DNA of 64,000 nucleotides from positions 62,001 to 126,000 of the forward strand of contig JBLNCA010000037.1 in NCBI GenBank assembly GCA_050260375.1, read 5' to 3'. Shown in pieces: positions 1 through 8,576 of the stretch (its first letter is position 1; every line of letters starts with the position of its first letter). The position numbers and the translations under genes were made by a program. The DNA comes from DTFZ01 sp050260375 (lineage in GTDB: Bacteria; Bacillota; Clostridia; Christensenellales; SZUA-584). The notes below the pieces were generated by a model. The model was not told the origin of the DNA. It made no database searches and worked only from the letters and a program-made list of their open reading frames with translations.

Positions 1-639
1 AAGCTCGTCGAGCGATAGCTTTGGGTTCCTGATGCGCGCGATTACGCCGTCGATTACTTCGCCCAGGTTGTGCGGCGGTATGTTAGTGGCAAGGCCGACC
101 GCTATGCCCGAAGCGCCGTTGACCAGAAGGTTCGGAAAGCGCGCGGGAAGCATATCGGGCTCTTTCAGCGTGTCGTCGAAGTTGAAAGAAAACCTTACGG
201 TGTCCTTCTGTATATGAGCGAGCATTTCCATAGCTATGGGGGAGAGTCGCGCTTCGGTATAGCGCATGGCCGCGGCGGAGTCGCCGTCCATGCTGCCGAA
301 GTTTCCGTGCCCCGAAACGAGCGGCGCTCTCATCACAAAATCCTGCGCCATGCGCACCATAGCGTCGTATACCGCGGTGTCGCCGTGCGGGTGGTATTTT
401 CCTAAGGTGTCGCCCACAATCCTTGCGGATTTCCTGTGCGGTTTGTCGGGCGTAAGCCCCAACTCGAGCATCGTATAGAGTATCCTGCGCTGTACGGGCT
501 TCAAACCGTCTTCTACGCGCGGCAGCGCCCTGTCCATGATTACGTATTCCGCGAACGGTATCATGGAGTCGTGCATCATATCGCTCATCGAGACGGGAGT
601 AATTTCGCTGTTATCGACCTCATACTTGTTACTGGGCAC
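1..639 (-). CDS. Type IIA DNA topoisomerase subunit A (GyrA/ParC), N-terminal part
   Basis: Breakage-reunion subunit of a type IIA topoisomerase, partner of the B subunit just upstream. Only the first 213 codons lie in the window; the rest runs off the left edge. Seen: the DGLKPVQRRILYTM segment near residues 44-57, the quinolone-region motif HPHGDTAVYD at 83-92 and the AAAMRYTEARL segment with the catalytic Tyr near residue 127. The position of E. coli GyrA Ser83 carries Thr, and Asp87 is kept. The start is taken as GTG at 639-637, which overlaps the end of the B-subunit gene by 11 nt, so the two genes are translationally coupled. The N-terminus (EYVIMDRALPRVEDGL) departs from the usual YAMSVIVSRALPDVRDGL of housekeeping GyrA. 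It may belong to a second topoisomerase; gyrase versus topoisomerase IV is undecided because the C-terminal domain is missing. Confidence 0.88.
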   Translation of the reverse strand, partial: MPSNKYEVDNSEITPVSMSDMMHDSMIPFAEYVIMDRALPRVEDGLKPVQRRILYTMLELGLTPDKPHRKSARIVGDTLGKYHPHGDTAVYDAMVRMAQDFVMRAPLVSGHGNFGSMDGDSAAAMRYTEARLSPIAMEMLAHIQKDTVRFSFNFDDTLKEPDMLPARFPNLLVNGASGIAVGLATNIPPHNLGEVIDGVIARIRNPKLSLDEL

Positions 640-2599
640 GTTCCATCACCTTCTCTTTAAAAAAGCTGTCCTCTTTGTTGAAATTCGCATGCTCGGATAT
701 ATAGAGTTTCCTCGGTTCCGGCTTGTCGCCCATTAAAAGCGTAACCAGACGCTCGGCTTCCGCCAAGTCGTCGAGTTCCACGCGGTAGAGCTTTCTTGAA
801 GCGGGGTTCATAGTAGTCTCCCAGAGCTGCTCGGGGTTCATCTCTCCCAAGCCCTTGTAGCGCTGCACGTTGGCGTCCTTGCCCAGCGCCTCCTGCGCCG
901 CTTTAAGCTCGGCGTCCGTGTACGCGTATATGGTTTTTGTGCCCTTGTATACCCTGTAAAGCGGCGGCCTGCCTATAAAGATATGCCCCGACGTCAGCAG
1001 ATCCCTGAAATAACGGTAGAAGAACGTCAGCAGTATGGCGCGTATGTGGGCGCCGTCCTGGTCCGCGTCCGCGAGTATTATTATCTTGTGATAGTTAAGC
1101 GCGCTCTCGTCGAAAACGCCGTCGAACCCGGTGCCGAGCGCCGTTATTATCGAGCGGAACTCCTCGTTCTCAATAACCTGGTCAAGCCTCTTTTTTTCCA
1201 CGTTGAGCGGCTTGCCACGCAGCGGCAGTATAGCCTGAAAGCGGCGGTCGCGGCCTTGCTTCGCGCTGCCGCCCGCGCTGTCGCCCTCGACTATGAACAG
1301 CTCGTTCTTCGTGGCTTCCCTGCCCGTACAGCTGGCAAGCTTGCCCACGAGCGGCGCGCCCTCGAGCTTGCTGCGCTGGCGTTCGAGCTTTTTAGCCTTT
1401 GTCGCCGCCTCCCGGGCTTTGGCGGCCTTTATTGCCTTGCCTACCAGCTCGGTTGCCATCGCGGTGTTGTTGAGGTCTGAAAGGAACAGCGAAAGCTTTT
1501 CCTGAACGATGCTCTCCACAACTGTTTTGACTTCGGTGTTGCCGAGCTTTGCCTTGGTCTGGCCCTCAAATTGCGCGTCTTTCATTTTAACGCTTATTAC
1601 TGCGGAGAGTCCCTCGCGGTAGTCGTCGCCCGAGAGGTTGTCGTCCTTTTCCTTAAGCAGCCCCGCCTGGCGCGCGTATTCGTTCATAACCTTCGTATGT
1701 GCGGTCTTAAAGCCCACCACATGCGTTCCGCCGTCGGCGGTCTGTATATTGTTTACGAACGAGAGTATATTCTCGTTGTACGTGTCGTTATACTGAAGGG
1801 CAATTTCTACCTTTATGTCGCCCTTTTCGCCGTCCAGATATATAGGCGTTTTATGCAGCACTTTCTTGTCTTCGTTGAGATATTGCACAAAATCGACTAT
1901 GCCGCCCTGATAATCGAACACGGCTTTCCTTGGCTTGCCGTCCTTTTTCTGGCGCTCGTCGATGAGCGTTATCTTTACGCCCTTTGTGAGGTATGAAAGC
2001 ACTCTCAAGTGCGAGGCGACGGTGTCGTAGTTCATCGCTATTGTTTCAAACACCCTGTCGTCAGGCAGAAACGTTATCTTCGTGCCGCGGTTTTTTGTTA
2101 CGCCCGTTTCTGCAAGCGGCGAAACCGGCCTGCCGCTCTCTATCCTGCCGTTTTTTAATACGCTCCTGAAATTCTGCTCGTATGATTTGCCGTTCAAATA
2201 GACTGTTACCGAAAGCCAGCGGGAAAGCGCATTGACCACGGATGCTCCTACGCCGTGCAGGCCGCCCGAGTACGCGTACGCGTCGTTGTTGAACTTGCCT
2301 CCCGCATGCAGCTGCGTGAACACGACCTCGACGCCTGAAACCTTAAGCTCGGGATGGATGCCAACAGGAATGCCCCTGCCGTTGTCTTCCACCGTAACGG
2401 AGTTGTCTTCGTGCAATGTAACGCTTATCTTATCCGCGAATCCGTTGGCAGCCTCGTCTACAGCATTATCGACCAACTCCCATAACAGATGGTGAAGCCC
2501 TTTAGGGCCGGTGGAGCCAATGTACATGCCGGGGCGCTTGCGTACGGCGTCAAGCCCTTCGAGAACCTGAATGTCGCTTGCGCTGTATTCCTTGGCCAT
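629..2599 (-). CDS. Type IIA DNA topoisomerase subunit B (GyrB/ParE)
   Basis: ATPase subunit of gyrase or topoisomerase IV, 656 residues, normal length for Firmicutes GyrB/ParE. Seen in order: GHKL ATPase motifs (ELVDNAVDE, DNGRGIP, GGLHGVGASVVNALS), transducer domain, TOPRIM domain with EGDSAGGSAKQGRDR, and the metal site DADQDGAHI, then RYKGLGEMNPEQLWETTM near the C-terminus. The TOPRIM metal motif reads DADQDGAHI; housekeeping GyrB usually has DADVDGSHI or similar and ParE usually DADTDGAHI, so this protein leans to ParE but is atypical. A GGGAGG ribosome binding site sits just before the ATG, and a near-consensus promoter lies 56-84 bp upstream. It is the first gene of an operon with the A subunit. 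Confidence 0.92.
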   Translation of the reverse strand: MAKEYSASDIQVLEGLDAVRKRPGMYIGSTGPKGLHHLLWELVDNAVDEAANGFADKISVTLHEDNSVTVEDNGRGIPVGIHPELKVSGVEVVFTQLHAGGKFNNDAYAYSGGLHGVGASVVNALSRWLSVTVYLNGKSYEQNFRSVLKNGRIESGRPVSPLAETGVTKNRGTKITFLPDDRVFETIAMNYDTVASHLRVLSYLTKGVKITLIDERQKKDGKPRKAVFDYQGGIVDFVQYLNEDKKVLHKTPIYLDGEKGDIKVEIALQYNDTYNENILSFVNNIQTADGGTHVVGFKTAHTKVMNEYARQAGLLKEKDDNLSGDDYREGLSAVISVKMKDAQFEGQTKAKLGNTEVKTVVESIVQEKLSLFLSDLNNTAMATELVGKAIKAAKAREAATKAKKLERQRSKLEGAPLVGKLASCTGREATKNELFIVEGDSAGGSAKQGRDRRFQAILPLRGKPLNVEKKRLDQVIENEEFRSIITALGTGFDGVFDESALNYHKIIILADADQDGAHIRAILLTFFYRYFRDLLTSGHIFIGRPPLYRVYKGTKTIYAYTDAELKAAQEALGKDANVQRYKGLGEMNPEQLWETTMNPASRKLYRVELDDLAEAERLVTLLMGDKPEPRKLYISEHANFNKEDSFFKEKVMERAQ

Positions 2600-2654
2600 A
2601 TGTCCTCCCTTTTCAGCATAACAAAATATGGTGTGTAAAGAAAATCACACACAC

Positions 2655-2683
2655 ATTATATATTTCCACAATATTTTTATCAA
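2655..2683 (-). promoter_or_regulatory. Sigma-A-type promoter of the topoisomerase operon
   Basis: On the minus strand TTGATA (2683-2678), 17 nt spacer, TATAAT (2660-2655). It lies between the upstream dCMP deaminase stop codon and the B-subunit start, giving a leader of about 50 nt. Confidence 0.7.
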
Positions 2684-2686
2684 TAC

Positions 2687-3154
2687 TTAAGTGGAGCCGT
2701 TGCCTTTGAACTGTATCAGTTTTATGCCCGCTTCCTCAAATATCTTGTGAGAAAAATCGTCCGGATAGGGTTTGGCATAGACGACACGTTTTATGCCAGC
2801 GTTGACTATCATCTTTGAGCATATCACGCACGGCTGATGCGTGCAATAAAGCGTCGCGCCATCAATACTCACTCCCAGCTTCGCCGCCTGTATAATGGCG
2901 TTTTGTTCGGCGTGGATTGCATAGCAGAGCTCGTGTTGTTTGCCGGAGGGGATATTCAGCTTCTGCCGGAGGCACTCGCCGCGTTCCTTGCAGCTCTTTA
3001 CGCCTGCCGGAGCGCCGTTGTAGCCGGTCGTCAATATACGCTTGTTCTTAACTATGATCGCGCCGATATTCCTGTTGTCCTTATAGCAGCTGGACCATTT
3101 GGATATGGTTTCGGTGAGATCCATAAAACGCTTGTCCCATTTATCCATATGCAT
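2687..3154 (-). CDS. dCMP deaminase (ComEB/Dcd-like)
   Basis: Zinc-dependent deaminase converting dCMP to dUMP, feeding thymidylate synthesis. Seen: cytidine/deoxycytidylate deaminase fold with the zinc ligand and proton shuttle HAEQNAI near residue 81 and the second zinc half PCVICSKM near 108; the N-terminal NIGAIIVKNKRILTTGYNGAPAG strand region is typical of dCMP deaminases, including ComEB of competence operons. Its 155 residues are a normal length. Two ATGs (3154 and 3148) both have a purine-rich site about 7 nt upstream, so the exact start is uncertain by two codons. It is transcribed in the same direction as the topoisomerase genes, but a promoter lies between them. A competence role is not supported: no comEA/comEC is nearby. 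Confidence 0.88.
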   Translation of the reverse strand: MHMDKWDKRFMDLTETISKWSSCYKDNRNIGAIIVKNKRILTTGYNGAPAGVKSCKERGECLRQKLNIPSGKQHELCYAIHAEQNAIIQAAKLGVSIDGATLYCTHQPCVICSKMIVNAGIKRVVYAKPYPDDFSHKIFEEAGIKLIQFKGNGST

Positions 3155-3264
3155 ACCCCTACCCTCGAATTGTATATCGTATTAAATTCAACGCTAAACG
3201 AAAAAAGTCCTGCCATACTCAGGGAATTATTATTTTTGCGTTAATAACAGCAGGGGATTTTTTC

Positions 3265-3312
3265 TGCACACTGTCGGATGACTTGAATATAGTATAGAGA
3301 AAACTTTCTCTA
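3265..3312 (+). promoter_or_regulatory. Candidate feoAB promoter and palindromic operator
   Basis: A promoter-like pair TGCACA (3265-3270), 17 nt spacer, TATAGT (3288-3293) is followed at once by a perfect inverted repeat TAGAGAAA-AC-TTTCTCTA (3295-3312), which would cover the transcription start. A partly similar half, ATGAGAAAGT, recurs at 3326-3335. It does not obviously match the Fur or DtxR/MntR consensus, but iron regulation is expected for feo genes. The site is seen; the function is inferred. Confidence 0.45.
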
Positions 3313-3359
3313 CGTTAAAAAACTTATGAGAAAGTAACATATAAGGTTTGGAGACTGTC

Positions 3360-3611
3360 ATGGAACACTATATTTCTTTGGATGCTTTGCCAATAGGGCA
3401 AAAAGGAAAGGTGAAAATGCTGATGTCGGACGGAAGCGCGCGCAGGAGGATGCTCGACTTGGGGCTGATACTCGATACCGTGGTGGAAGCGCTGCTTAAA
3501 AGCCCGGCGGGCGACCCTGTCGCATACAATATCCGCGGCGCGGTGATAGCTTTGCGCTCGGAAGAAGCGCGCAAGATATTGGTCGAAGCAAAGCACACGG
3601 CGGAGGGTTGA
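3360..3611 (+). CDS. feoA: FeoA, ferrous iron transport accessory protein
   Basis: Small cytosolic SH3-like protein that works with FeoB in Fe(II) uptake. Seen: 83 residues with the FeoA pattern, including ISLDALPIGQKGKV at the N-terminus and the RRRMLDLGLILDTVVE turn followed by DPVAYNIRGAVIALR. The ATG at 3360 is chosen because a GGAG sits 6 nt upstream; an in-frame TTG four codons earlier has no ribosome binding site. The stop is one base from the feoB start, and the feoB ribosome binding site lies inside the last codons of feoA, so the two are coupled. Confidence 0.9.
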   Translation: MEHYISLDALPIGQKGKVKMLMSDGSARRRMLDLGLILDTVVEALLKSPAGDPVAYNIRGAVIALRSEEARKILVEAKHTAEG

Positions 3612-3612
3612 T

Positions 3613-5760
3613 ATGGGGCTTACAAGCAAGTCTACGGGCCTTGGTGTGCTGAACGAACTGAGCATTGAAAAGACCGAACCCTCGGATAAACTGATAGCTC
3701 TTGCGGGCAATCCGAACGTAGGAAAGAGCACGGTTTTTAACAGCCTAACGGGGCTTAAGCAGCACACGGGTAATTGGCCGGGCAAGACGGTAACGAATGC
3801 ACAGGGGAGATACAGGCATAAGGACAGGCGATTTATTTTGGTAGACCTTCCCGGTACATATTCGCTTATGGCCAACTCCGTGGAAGAAGAGATCGCAAGG
3901 GACTTTATATGCTTCGGCGGCACCGACACTACCGTGGTGGTAACGGACGCAACGTGCCTGGAGCGCAACCTTAACCTTGTGCTCCAGACGCTCGAGATTA
4001 CAAACAGGGTTGTGGTGTGCTTAAACCTTATCGATGAGGCGAAAAGGAAGAAGATACGGATAGATATAAAAAAGCTGTCGGATATGCTGGGAGTTCCGGT
4101 AATAGGAACTAACGCACGGGGAGGCAAGGGCTTAAGCGAGCTGATGGACGCCGTATATGAGGCCGCAAACTGTTCGCGCGCCGCAACTCCCCTTAAAATA
4201 GATTACGGCGAAGCCGTCGAACGGGCCGTCGCAGTAATAGAACCGGCGGTTAAAAGCGTATTGGCGGATAAGTTAAACAGCCGGTGGGTTTCCTTAAGGT
4301 TGCTGGAAGCCGACACAAAACTGGTTGATGCAATCAGCAGGTATTTGGGAGTAAACATATCGGAAGACCCCGCCGTTTCAGAGAGTCTTTCGGAGGCTAG
4401 AGAAATTCTTGCTTCTGAGGGCGTCGGGGAAGACCGCATGCGCGATATCATAGTTTCGCGCATAGTGCGCACGGCGGAGGATATATGCCGCAAAACGGTA
4501 AAGCTTGAAAACGATAAATACGACAGAAACGACAGAAGGATAGATAAAATACTCACTTCCCGCGTTTTCGGACTGCCGATAATGCTTGCGCTGCTCGGCG
4601 TCATTTTCTGGCTGACTATTACCGGCGCAAACTATCCTTCCGCGATGATATCCGAGGGGCTGTTCTGGATGGAAGCCCGGCTGACCGATTTGTTTTCGTG
4701 GTTAGGCGCGCCTTCGTGGGTACTCGGCGTGCTGGTACTGGGCATATATCGCACGCTTGCGTGGGTCGTCTCCGTAATGCTGCCTCCGATGGCGATATTT
4801 TTCCCGCTGTTCACGCTGCTTGAAGATTTGGGATACCTGCCAAGAGTAGCGTTCAACCTCGACAAGTTCTTTAAGAAGGCATGCGCGTGCGGAAAACAGG
4901 CGCTTACTATGTGCATGGGCTTTGGCTGCAACGCCGCGGGCGTTGTCGGATGCCGTATCATAGAATCGCCGAGGGAAAGGCTTATCGCGACGATAACCAA
5001 TAATTTTGTGCCGTGCAACGGGCGGTTTCCGACGCTTATTGCGGTTATAACGATGTTCTTCGCCGGATTGGTTGCGGGCCCGCTGCAGTCGGCGGTATCC
5101 GCGCTCGTTCTGGTCGGCGTGGTCCTTTTTGGCATAATGATGACCCTTGCCGTATCGAAATTGCTTTCCAAAACAATACTGAAAGGGATGCCCTCGTCGT
5201 TTACCCTTGAGCTGCCGCCGTACAGAAAGCCTCAGGTAGCAAGAGTAATCGTAAGGTCGATATTCGACAGGACGCTGTTTGTTCTCGGCCGCGCGGTAAC
5301 GGTGGCCGCACCCGCGGGGCTGATAATATGGGTCTTAGGCAACGTGCAATACGGAGGAATAAGTCTGCTTTCGCACTGCGCGAACTTCTTTGACCCTTTT
5401 GCGCGACTGCTGGGACTGGACGGCTTTATACTGATGGCATTCATACTAGGTTTCCCGGCCAATGAGATAGTCGTCCCGATAATAATAATGAGCTATATGT
5501 CGGCAGGCAGCATTATTGAGCTGGAATCTTTAGAACAGCTTCGCCAGCTTCTGGTTTCCCACGGCTGGACGTGGTTAACCGCGGTATGCATGATGCTTTT
5601 CTCGCTGATGCACTGGCCGTGCGGCACAACGTGCTGGACGATTAAAAAGGAGACGCAAAGCTGGAAATGGACGGCTGTCTCGATTGCCATACCGACACTA
5701 TCGGGCATCGCGGTCTGCTTTGTCGTGGCGAATACCGCGCGCTTACTGGGGCTTGTTTAG
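3613..5760 (+). CDS. feoB: FeoB, ferrous iron transporter with N-terminal G domain
   Basis: GTP-dependent Fe(II) permease of the cytoplasmic membrane, 715 residues. Seen in order: a short N-terminal extension, the G1 loop GNPNVGKS at 32-39, the G3 segment DLPGTYSL near 79-86, the G4 segment NLID, a helical GDI-like linker, then the membrane part with two gate-type regions, including GFGCNAAGVVGCRIIESPRERL and VPCNGRFPTLI, and a Cys-containing C-terminus. Length and order are normal for the family. The start has a good GGAGG site in the end of feoA. No feoC or iron regulator gene follows; the next gene is groES behind its own promoter. Confidence 0.95.
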   Translation: MGLTSKSTGLGVLNELSIEKTEPSDKLIALAGNPNVGKSTVFNSLTGLKQHTGNWPGKTVTNAQGRYRHKDRRFILVDLPGTYSLMANSVEEEIARDFICFGGTDTTVVVTDATCLERNLNLVLQTLEITNRVVVCLNLIDEAKRKKIRIDIKKLSDMLGVPVIGTNARGGKGLSELMDAVYEAANCSRAATPLKIDYGEAVERAVAVIEPAVKSVLADKLNSRWVSLRLLEADTKLVDAISRYLGVNISEDPAVSESLSEAREILASEGVGEDRMRDIIVSRIVRTAEDICRKTVKLENDKYDRNDRRIDKILTSRVFGLPIMLALLGVIFWLTITGANYPSAMISEGLFWMEARLTDLFSWLGAPSWVLGVLVLGIYRTLAWVVSVMLPPMAIFFPLFTLLEDLGYLPRVAFNLDKFFKKACACGKQALTMCMGFGCNAAGVVGCRIIESPRERLIATITNNFVPCNGRFPTLIAVITMFFAGLVAGPLQSAVSALVLVGVVLFGIMMTLAVSKLLSKTILKGMPSSFTLELPPYRKPQVARVIVRSIFDRTLFVLGRAVTVAAPAGLIIWVLGNVQYGGISLLSHCANFFDPFARLLGLDGFILMAFILGFPANEIVVPIIIMSYMSAGSIIELESLEQLRQLLVSHGWTWLTAVCMMLFSLMHWPCGTTCWTIKKETQSWKWTAVSIAIPTLSGIAVCFVVANTARLLGLV

Positions 5761-5763
5761 ACT

Positions 5764-5798
5764 GTATGCCGGGCGGGTAAAACCTTCCTGCTCGGCAT
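5764..5798. terminator. Inverted repeat after feoB, possible terminator
   Basis: Arms ATGCCGGGCGGG and CCTGCTCGGCAT pair over 12 bp with two G-T wobbles around a short loop. No strong T run follows directly, so termination is only a guess. The rest of 5800-5945 is AT-rich with nothing else recognised. Confidence 0.4.
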
Positions 5799-5947
5799 GC
5801 GCGCCTTCCTTCTGAGCCTTAATAATTTTTCTAACGAGTAATCATATAAAGCAAAGATTTTACTAGCATTCTTATAGATATCGTGAGATATTTTTTAATC
5901 AGAGTGCATTTTTCAGTATAATCGCAATAATATGGGGAATTTTCAGT

Positions 5948-5976
5948 TTGCCATCATATCCCTAATATATTATATT
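5948..5976 (+). promoter_or_regulatory. Sigma-A promoter of groESL
   Basis: TTGCCA (5948-5953), 17 nt spacer, TATATT (5971-5976). It ends 8 bp before the CIRCE operator, the usual arrangement for HrcA-controlled groESL operons. Confidence 0.78.
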
Positions 5977-5984
5977 TATAGCTG

Positions 5985-6011
5985 TTAGCACTCAATAGGG
6001 GTGAGTGCTAA
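5985..6011 (+). promoter_or_regulatory. CIRCE operator (HrcA binding site)
   Basis: A perfect CIRCE element, TTAGCACTC, 9 nt, GAGTGCTAA, lies directly downstream of the promoter and 54 bp before groES. CIRCE is the known binding site of the heat-shock repressor HrcA; hrcA itself is not in this window. Confidence 0.97.
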
Positions 6012-6065
6012 CAAAATTCCAGAATCAGCAATTATTAAAATTAATTTTAAGGAGGTTTCTGAATT

Positions 6066-6350
6066 ATGACGATAAAGCCGTTGGGCGACAGAGTCGTGAT
6101 TAAGAGTCTTGAAAGCGAAGAAACTACTAAGAGCGGCATTGTGCTTACCGGAAGCGCAAAAGAGAAGCCGCAAACAGCGGAAGTCATTGCTGTCGGACCG
6201 GGTGGGCTCGTAGACGGTAAAGAAGTCAAGATGACCGTTAAGAAGGGCGACAAGGTCATATACTCGAAATATTCGGGCACCGAAGTCAAGATTGACGGAA
6301 CTGAGTACATAATCGTACGTCAGAGCGATCTGCTGGCAACAGTGGAATAA
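6066..6350 (+). CDS. groES: GroES co-chaperonin
   Basis: The 10-kDa lid of the GroEL folding chamber. Seen: 94 residues with IKPLGDRVVIKSLESEE at the N-terminus, the mobile-loop region KSGIVLTGSAKEKPQ, and the dome/core segments VIAVGPG and GDKVIYSKYSGTEVKIDG. A strong AAGGAGG precedes the ATG. It is followed after 16 nt by groEL and sits under a promoter and CIRCE element, so it is expected to be heat-inducible through HrcA. Confidence 0.97.
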   Translation: MTIKPLGDRVVIKSLESEETTKSGIVLTGSAKEKPQTAEVIAVGPGGLVDGKEVKMTVKKGDKVIYSKYSGTEVKIDGTEYIIVRQSDLLATVE

Positions 6351-6366
6351 GTAAGGAGGAGTTATT

Positions 6367-7995
6367 ATGGCAAAACAGATAAAGTTTGGCGAAGACGCAA
6401 GGCGGCAGCTCGAAGCGGGAGTAAACAAGCTTGCCGATACGGTAAAAGTAACGCTCGGCCCTAAGGGCAGGAACGTTGTTCTGGATAAAAAGTTCGGTTC
6501 GCCGGTCATCACGAACGACGGCGTAACCATTGCCAAAGAGATTGAACTCGAAGACCCGTTTGAAAACATGGGAGCCCAGCTTGTCAAGGAAGTCGCGACA
6601 AAGACGAACGACGTCGCCGGTGACGGAACGACGACTGCTACACTGCTCGCTCAGGCTATTATCCGCGAAGGATTGAAGAACGTGGCAGCGGGCGCAAACC
6701 CGATGGGGCTTAAGAAGGGAATATTAAAAGCGACGGAGATCACGGTGGAAGCTTTAAAGAAGCTTTCGCATCCTATAGAAGACTCAAAGGCAATCGCTCA
6801 GGTAGCCGCCATTTCAGCTACGGATGAGGAGATAGGCAAGCTCATCGCCGAGGCCATGGAAAAAGTCGGAAACGACGGCGTAATCACCGTTGAAGAGAGC
6901 AAGACGATGAAGACTGAGCTCAAGGTCGTCGAAGGCATGCAGTTCGACAGAGGATACGCATCCGCGTACATGGTAACGGACACCGAGAAGATGGAAGCGG
7001 TGCTCGACGATCCGCTGATACTTATAACCGACAAGAAGATATCCAACATACAGGAACTGCTGCCCATACTTGAGCAGATAGTACAGCAGGGCAAGAAGCT
7101 GCTCATAATCGCTGAAGACGTTGAAGGCGAAGCGCTCGCAACGCTCATAGTCAACAAGCTCCGCGGAACGTTCAACTGCGTTGCGGTTAAGGCTCCGGGA
7201 TTCGGCGACAGAAGAAAGGCTATGCTGCAGGACATAGCGATACTTACCGGCGGCCAGGTCATATCCGAGGAAGTCGGCATAGAGCTGAAAGAAGCAAAGA
7301 TGGATATGCTTGGACGCGCGCGCCAGGTTAAGGTCGACAAGGAGAACACGACTATCGTGGAAGGCGGCGGAGACCCGTCCGAGATCAAAGCGCGCATCAA
7401 CTCGATAAAGGTTCAGATCGAAGAGACGACTTCCGATTACGACCGCGAGAAGCTTCAGGAGAGGCTTGCCAAGCTCGCGGGCGGCGTAGCGGTGATACAG
7501 GTTGGCGCTGCTACCGAGACGGAGATGAAGGAAAGCAAGATGCGCATAGAGGACGCGCTTGCGGCTACCAGAGCTGCCGTTGAAGAAGGCATCGTGCCGG
7601 GCGGCGGAATCGCGCTGCTGACGGCGGCGAAGGAGCTTAACGACGTAATAGCGAACGAAACCGGAGACGTTAAGACCGGTATGCAGATAGTGCTGCGCGC
7701 GCTCGAAGAACCGGTACGCCAGATCGCTCTTAACGCGGGCCATGAGGGCAGCGTAATAGTCGACAAGATCAAATCGGCAAATAACGTAAACTACGGTTAC
7801 GATGCGGCCAAGAACGAGTACGGCGACCTTGTTAAGAGAGGCATTATCGATCCTACCAAGGTCACGAGATCGGCGCTGCAGAACGCTGCGTCCATCGCTG
7901 CGATGCTGCTGACGACAGAAAGCATCGTTACGGACATCAAGGAAGAAACACCTCCACCCGCACCGGGCGGCGGTGGAATGCCTGGGATGTATTAA
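6367..7995 (+). CDS. groEL: GroEL chaperonin
   Basis: 60-kDa chaperonin subunit, 542 residues, full length. Seen: the KFGEDARRQLEAGVNKLADTV start, the nucleotide site region TLGPKGRNVVLDKKFGSP with DGVTIAKEIELED and VAGDGTTTATLLAQAI, the apical domain, the AAVEEGIVPGGGIALL segment, and a Gly/Met-rich tail PGGGGMPGMY. The ATG is preceded by AAGGAGG. It is the last gene of the groESL operon and is followed by a hairpin terminator. Confidence 0.98.
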   Translation: MAKQIKFGEDARRQLEAGVNKLADTVKVTLGPKGRNVVLDKKFGSPVITNDGVTIAKEIELEDPFENMGAQLVKEVATKTNDVAGDGTTTATLLAQAIIREGLKNVAAGANPMGLKKGILKATEITVEALKKLSHPIEDSKAIAQVAAISATDEEIGKLIAEAMEKVGNDGVITVEESKTMKTELKVVEGMQFDRGYASAYMVTDTEKMEAVLDDPLILITDKKISNIQELLPILEQIVQQGKKLLIIAEDVEGEALATLIVNKLRGTFNCVAVKAPGFGDRRKAMLQDIAILTGGQVISEEVGIELKEAKMDMLGRARQVKVDKENTTIVEGGGDPSEIKARINSIKVQIEETTSDYDREKLQERLAKLAGGVAVIQVGAATETEMKESKMRIEDALAATRAAVEEGIVPGGGIALLTAAKELNDVIANETGDVKTGMQIVLRALEEPVRQIALNAGHEGSVIVDKIKSANNVNYGYDAAKNEYGDLVKRGIIDPTKVTRSALQNAASIAAMLLTTESIVTDIKEETPPPAPGGGGMPGMY

Positions 7996-8010
7996 TATAA
8001 ATTTAGCGAA

Positions 8011-8039
8011 GAGCGCATGCCGAAAGGCCTGCGCTTTTT
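8011..8039 (+). terminator. Rho-independent terminator of groESL
   Basis: Arms AGCGCATGCC and GGCCTGCGCT close on a GAAA loop (one mismatch) and are followed by five T. It lies 16 bp after the groEL stop. Confidence 0.75.
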
Positions 8040-8138
8040 GCATATAATAGGAGATTTATAATCGCTTTGCGGTAGACGGAAGCTTACAGCTTTTCTGCTT
8101 TGCGTCAATTTAATTTTTCAGAAATCTCGTAATCGTAT

Positions 8139-8576
8139 TTATGATATGGGTATCGGCTTCTTTATCGTAACACCTGAGCGTGGAGGAATTTCATAGTTCT
8201 TCATATGCGTAAAATTCAGTAATTTGATGGTTCCGTCATAATATACAAAGTATTCGACCTCATCATAACCAATAGGATCATGCGGCCCTATAACCGGTTC
8301 TATGCCGAATTTGATATAATATCCATAATAATATCCATACTTACTCTTTTTTAAGCTGATTATTTTACCCGAATAATTATAGACAAGCGGGTTATCTGAT
8401 AAGTATTCAGAATAAAAATCATCGGATGCTTTCTGAAGCTCCGGTCCGAATACAGTTAATACTAATTCACTTTGCAAGTTTAATTCTTTCGAAAATATTG
8501 TACAAGTAATAGTAATAGCACATAAGACTAATACGAATGTTATTAATAAAATTATAATTGCATTCTTTTTTATCAT
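8139..8576 (-). CDS. Membrane-anchored or secreted DUF3888-like protein
   Basis: Function unknown. Seen: 145 residues with a Lys-start and one hydrophobic segment (residues 5-27) that could be a signal peptide or anchor, then a short Tyr-rich globular domain. The stretch EPVIGPHDPIGYDEVEY followed by HMKNYEIPP resembles, from memory, the VGPHNPVG and HIKSYELPP signatures of the DUF3888 family of Bacillus and Clostridium. A GGAG site stands 7 nt before the ATG. The gene is clearly more AT-rich than its neighbours and stands alone between two plus-strand genes, which hints at later acquisition. I am fairly sure it is a real gene and less sure of the family. Confidence 0.65.
   Translation of the reverse strand: MIKKNAIIILLITFVLVLCAITITCTIFSKELNLQSELVLTVFGPELQKASDDFYSEYLSDNPLVYNYSGKIISLKKSKYGYYYGYYIKFGIEPVIGPHDPIGYDEVEYFVYYDGTIKLLNFTHMKNYEIPPRSGVTIKKPIPIS

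Noticed and set aside
2687..3154. ComEB as evidence for a competence operon
   Set aside because: No comEA, comEC or other competence genes are near; a housekeeping dCMP deaminase explains the gene.
3324..4127. 267-codon minus-strand frame opposite feoA/feoB
   Set aside because: Lies fully across the start of a well-supported operon; no ribosome binding site or family match.
6798..8043. Long minus-strand open frames opposite groEL
   Set aside because: Shadows of the high-bias groEL coding sequence; no start signals and no recognisable protein.
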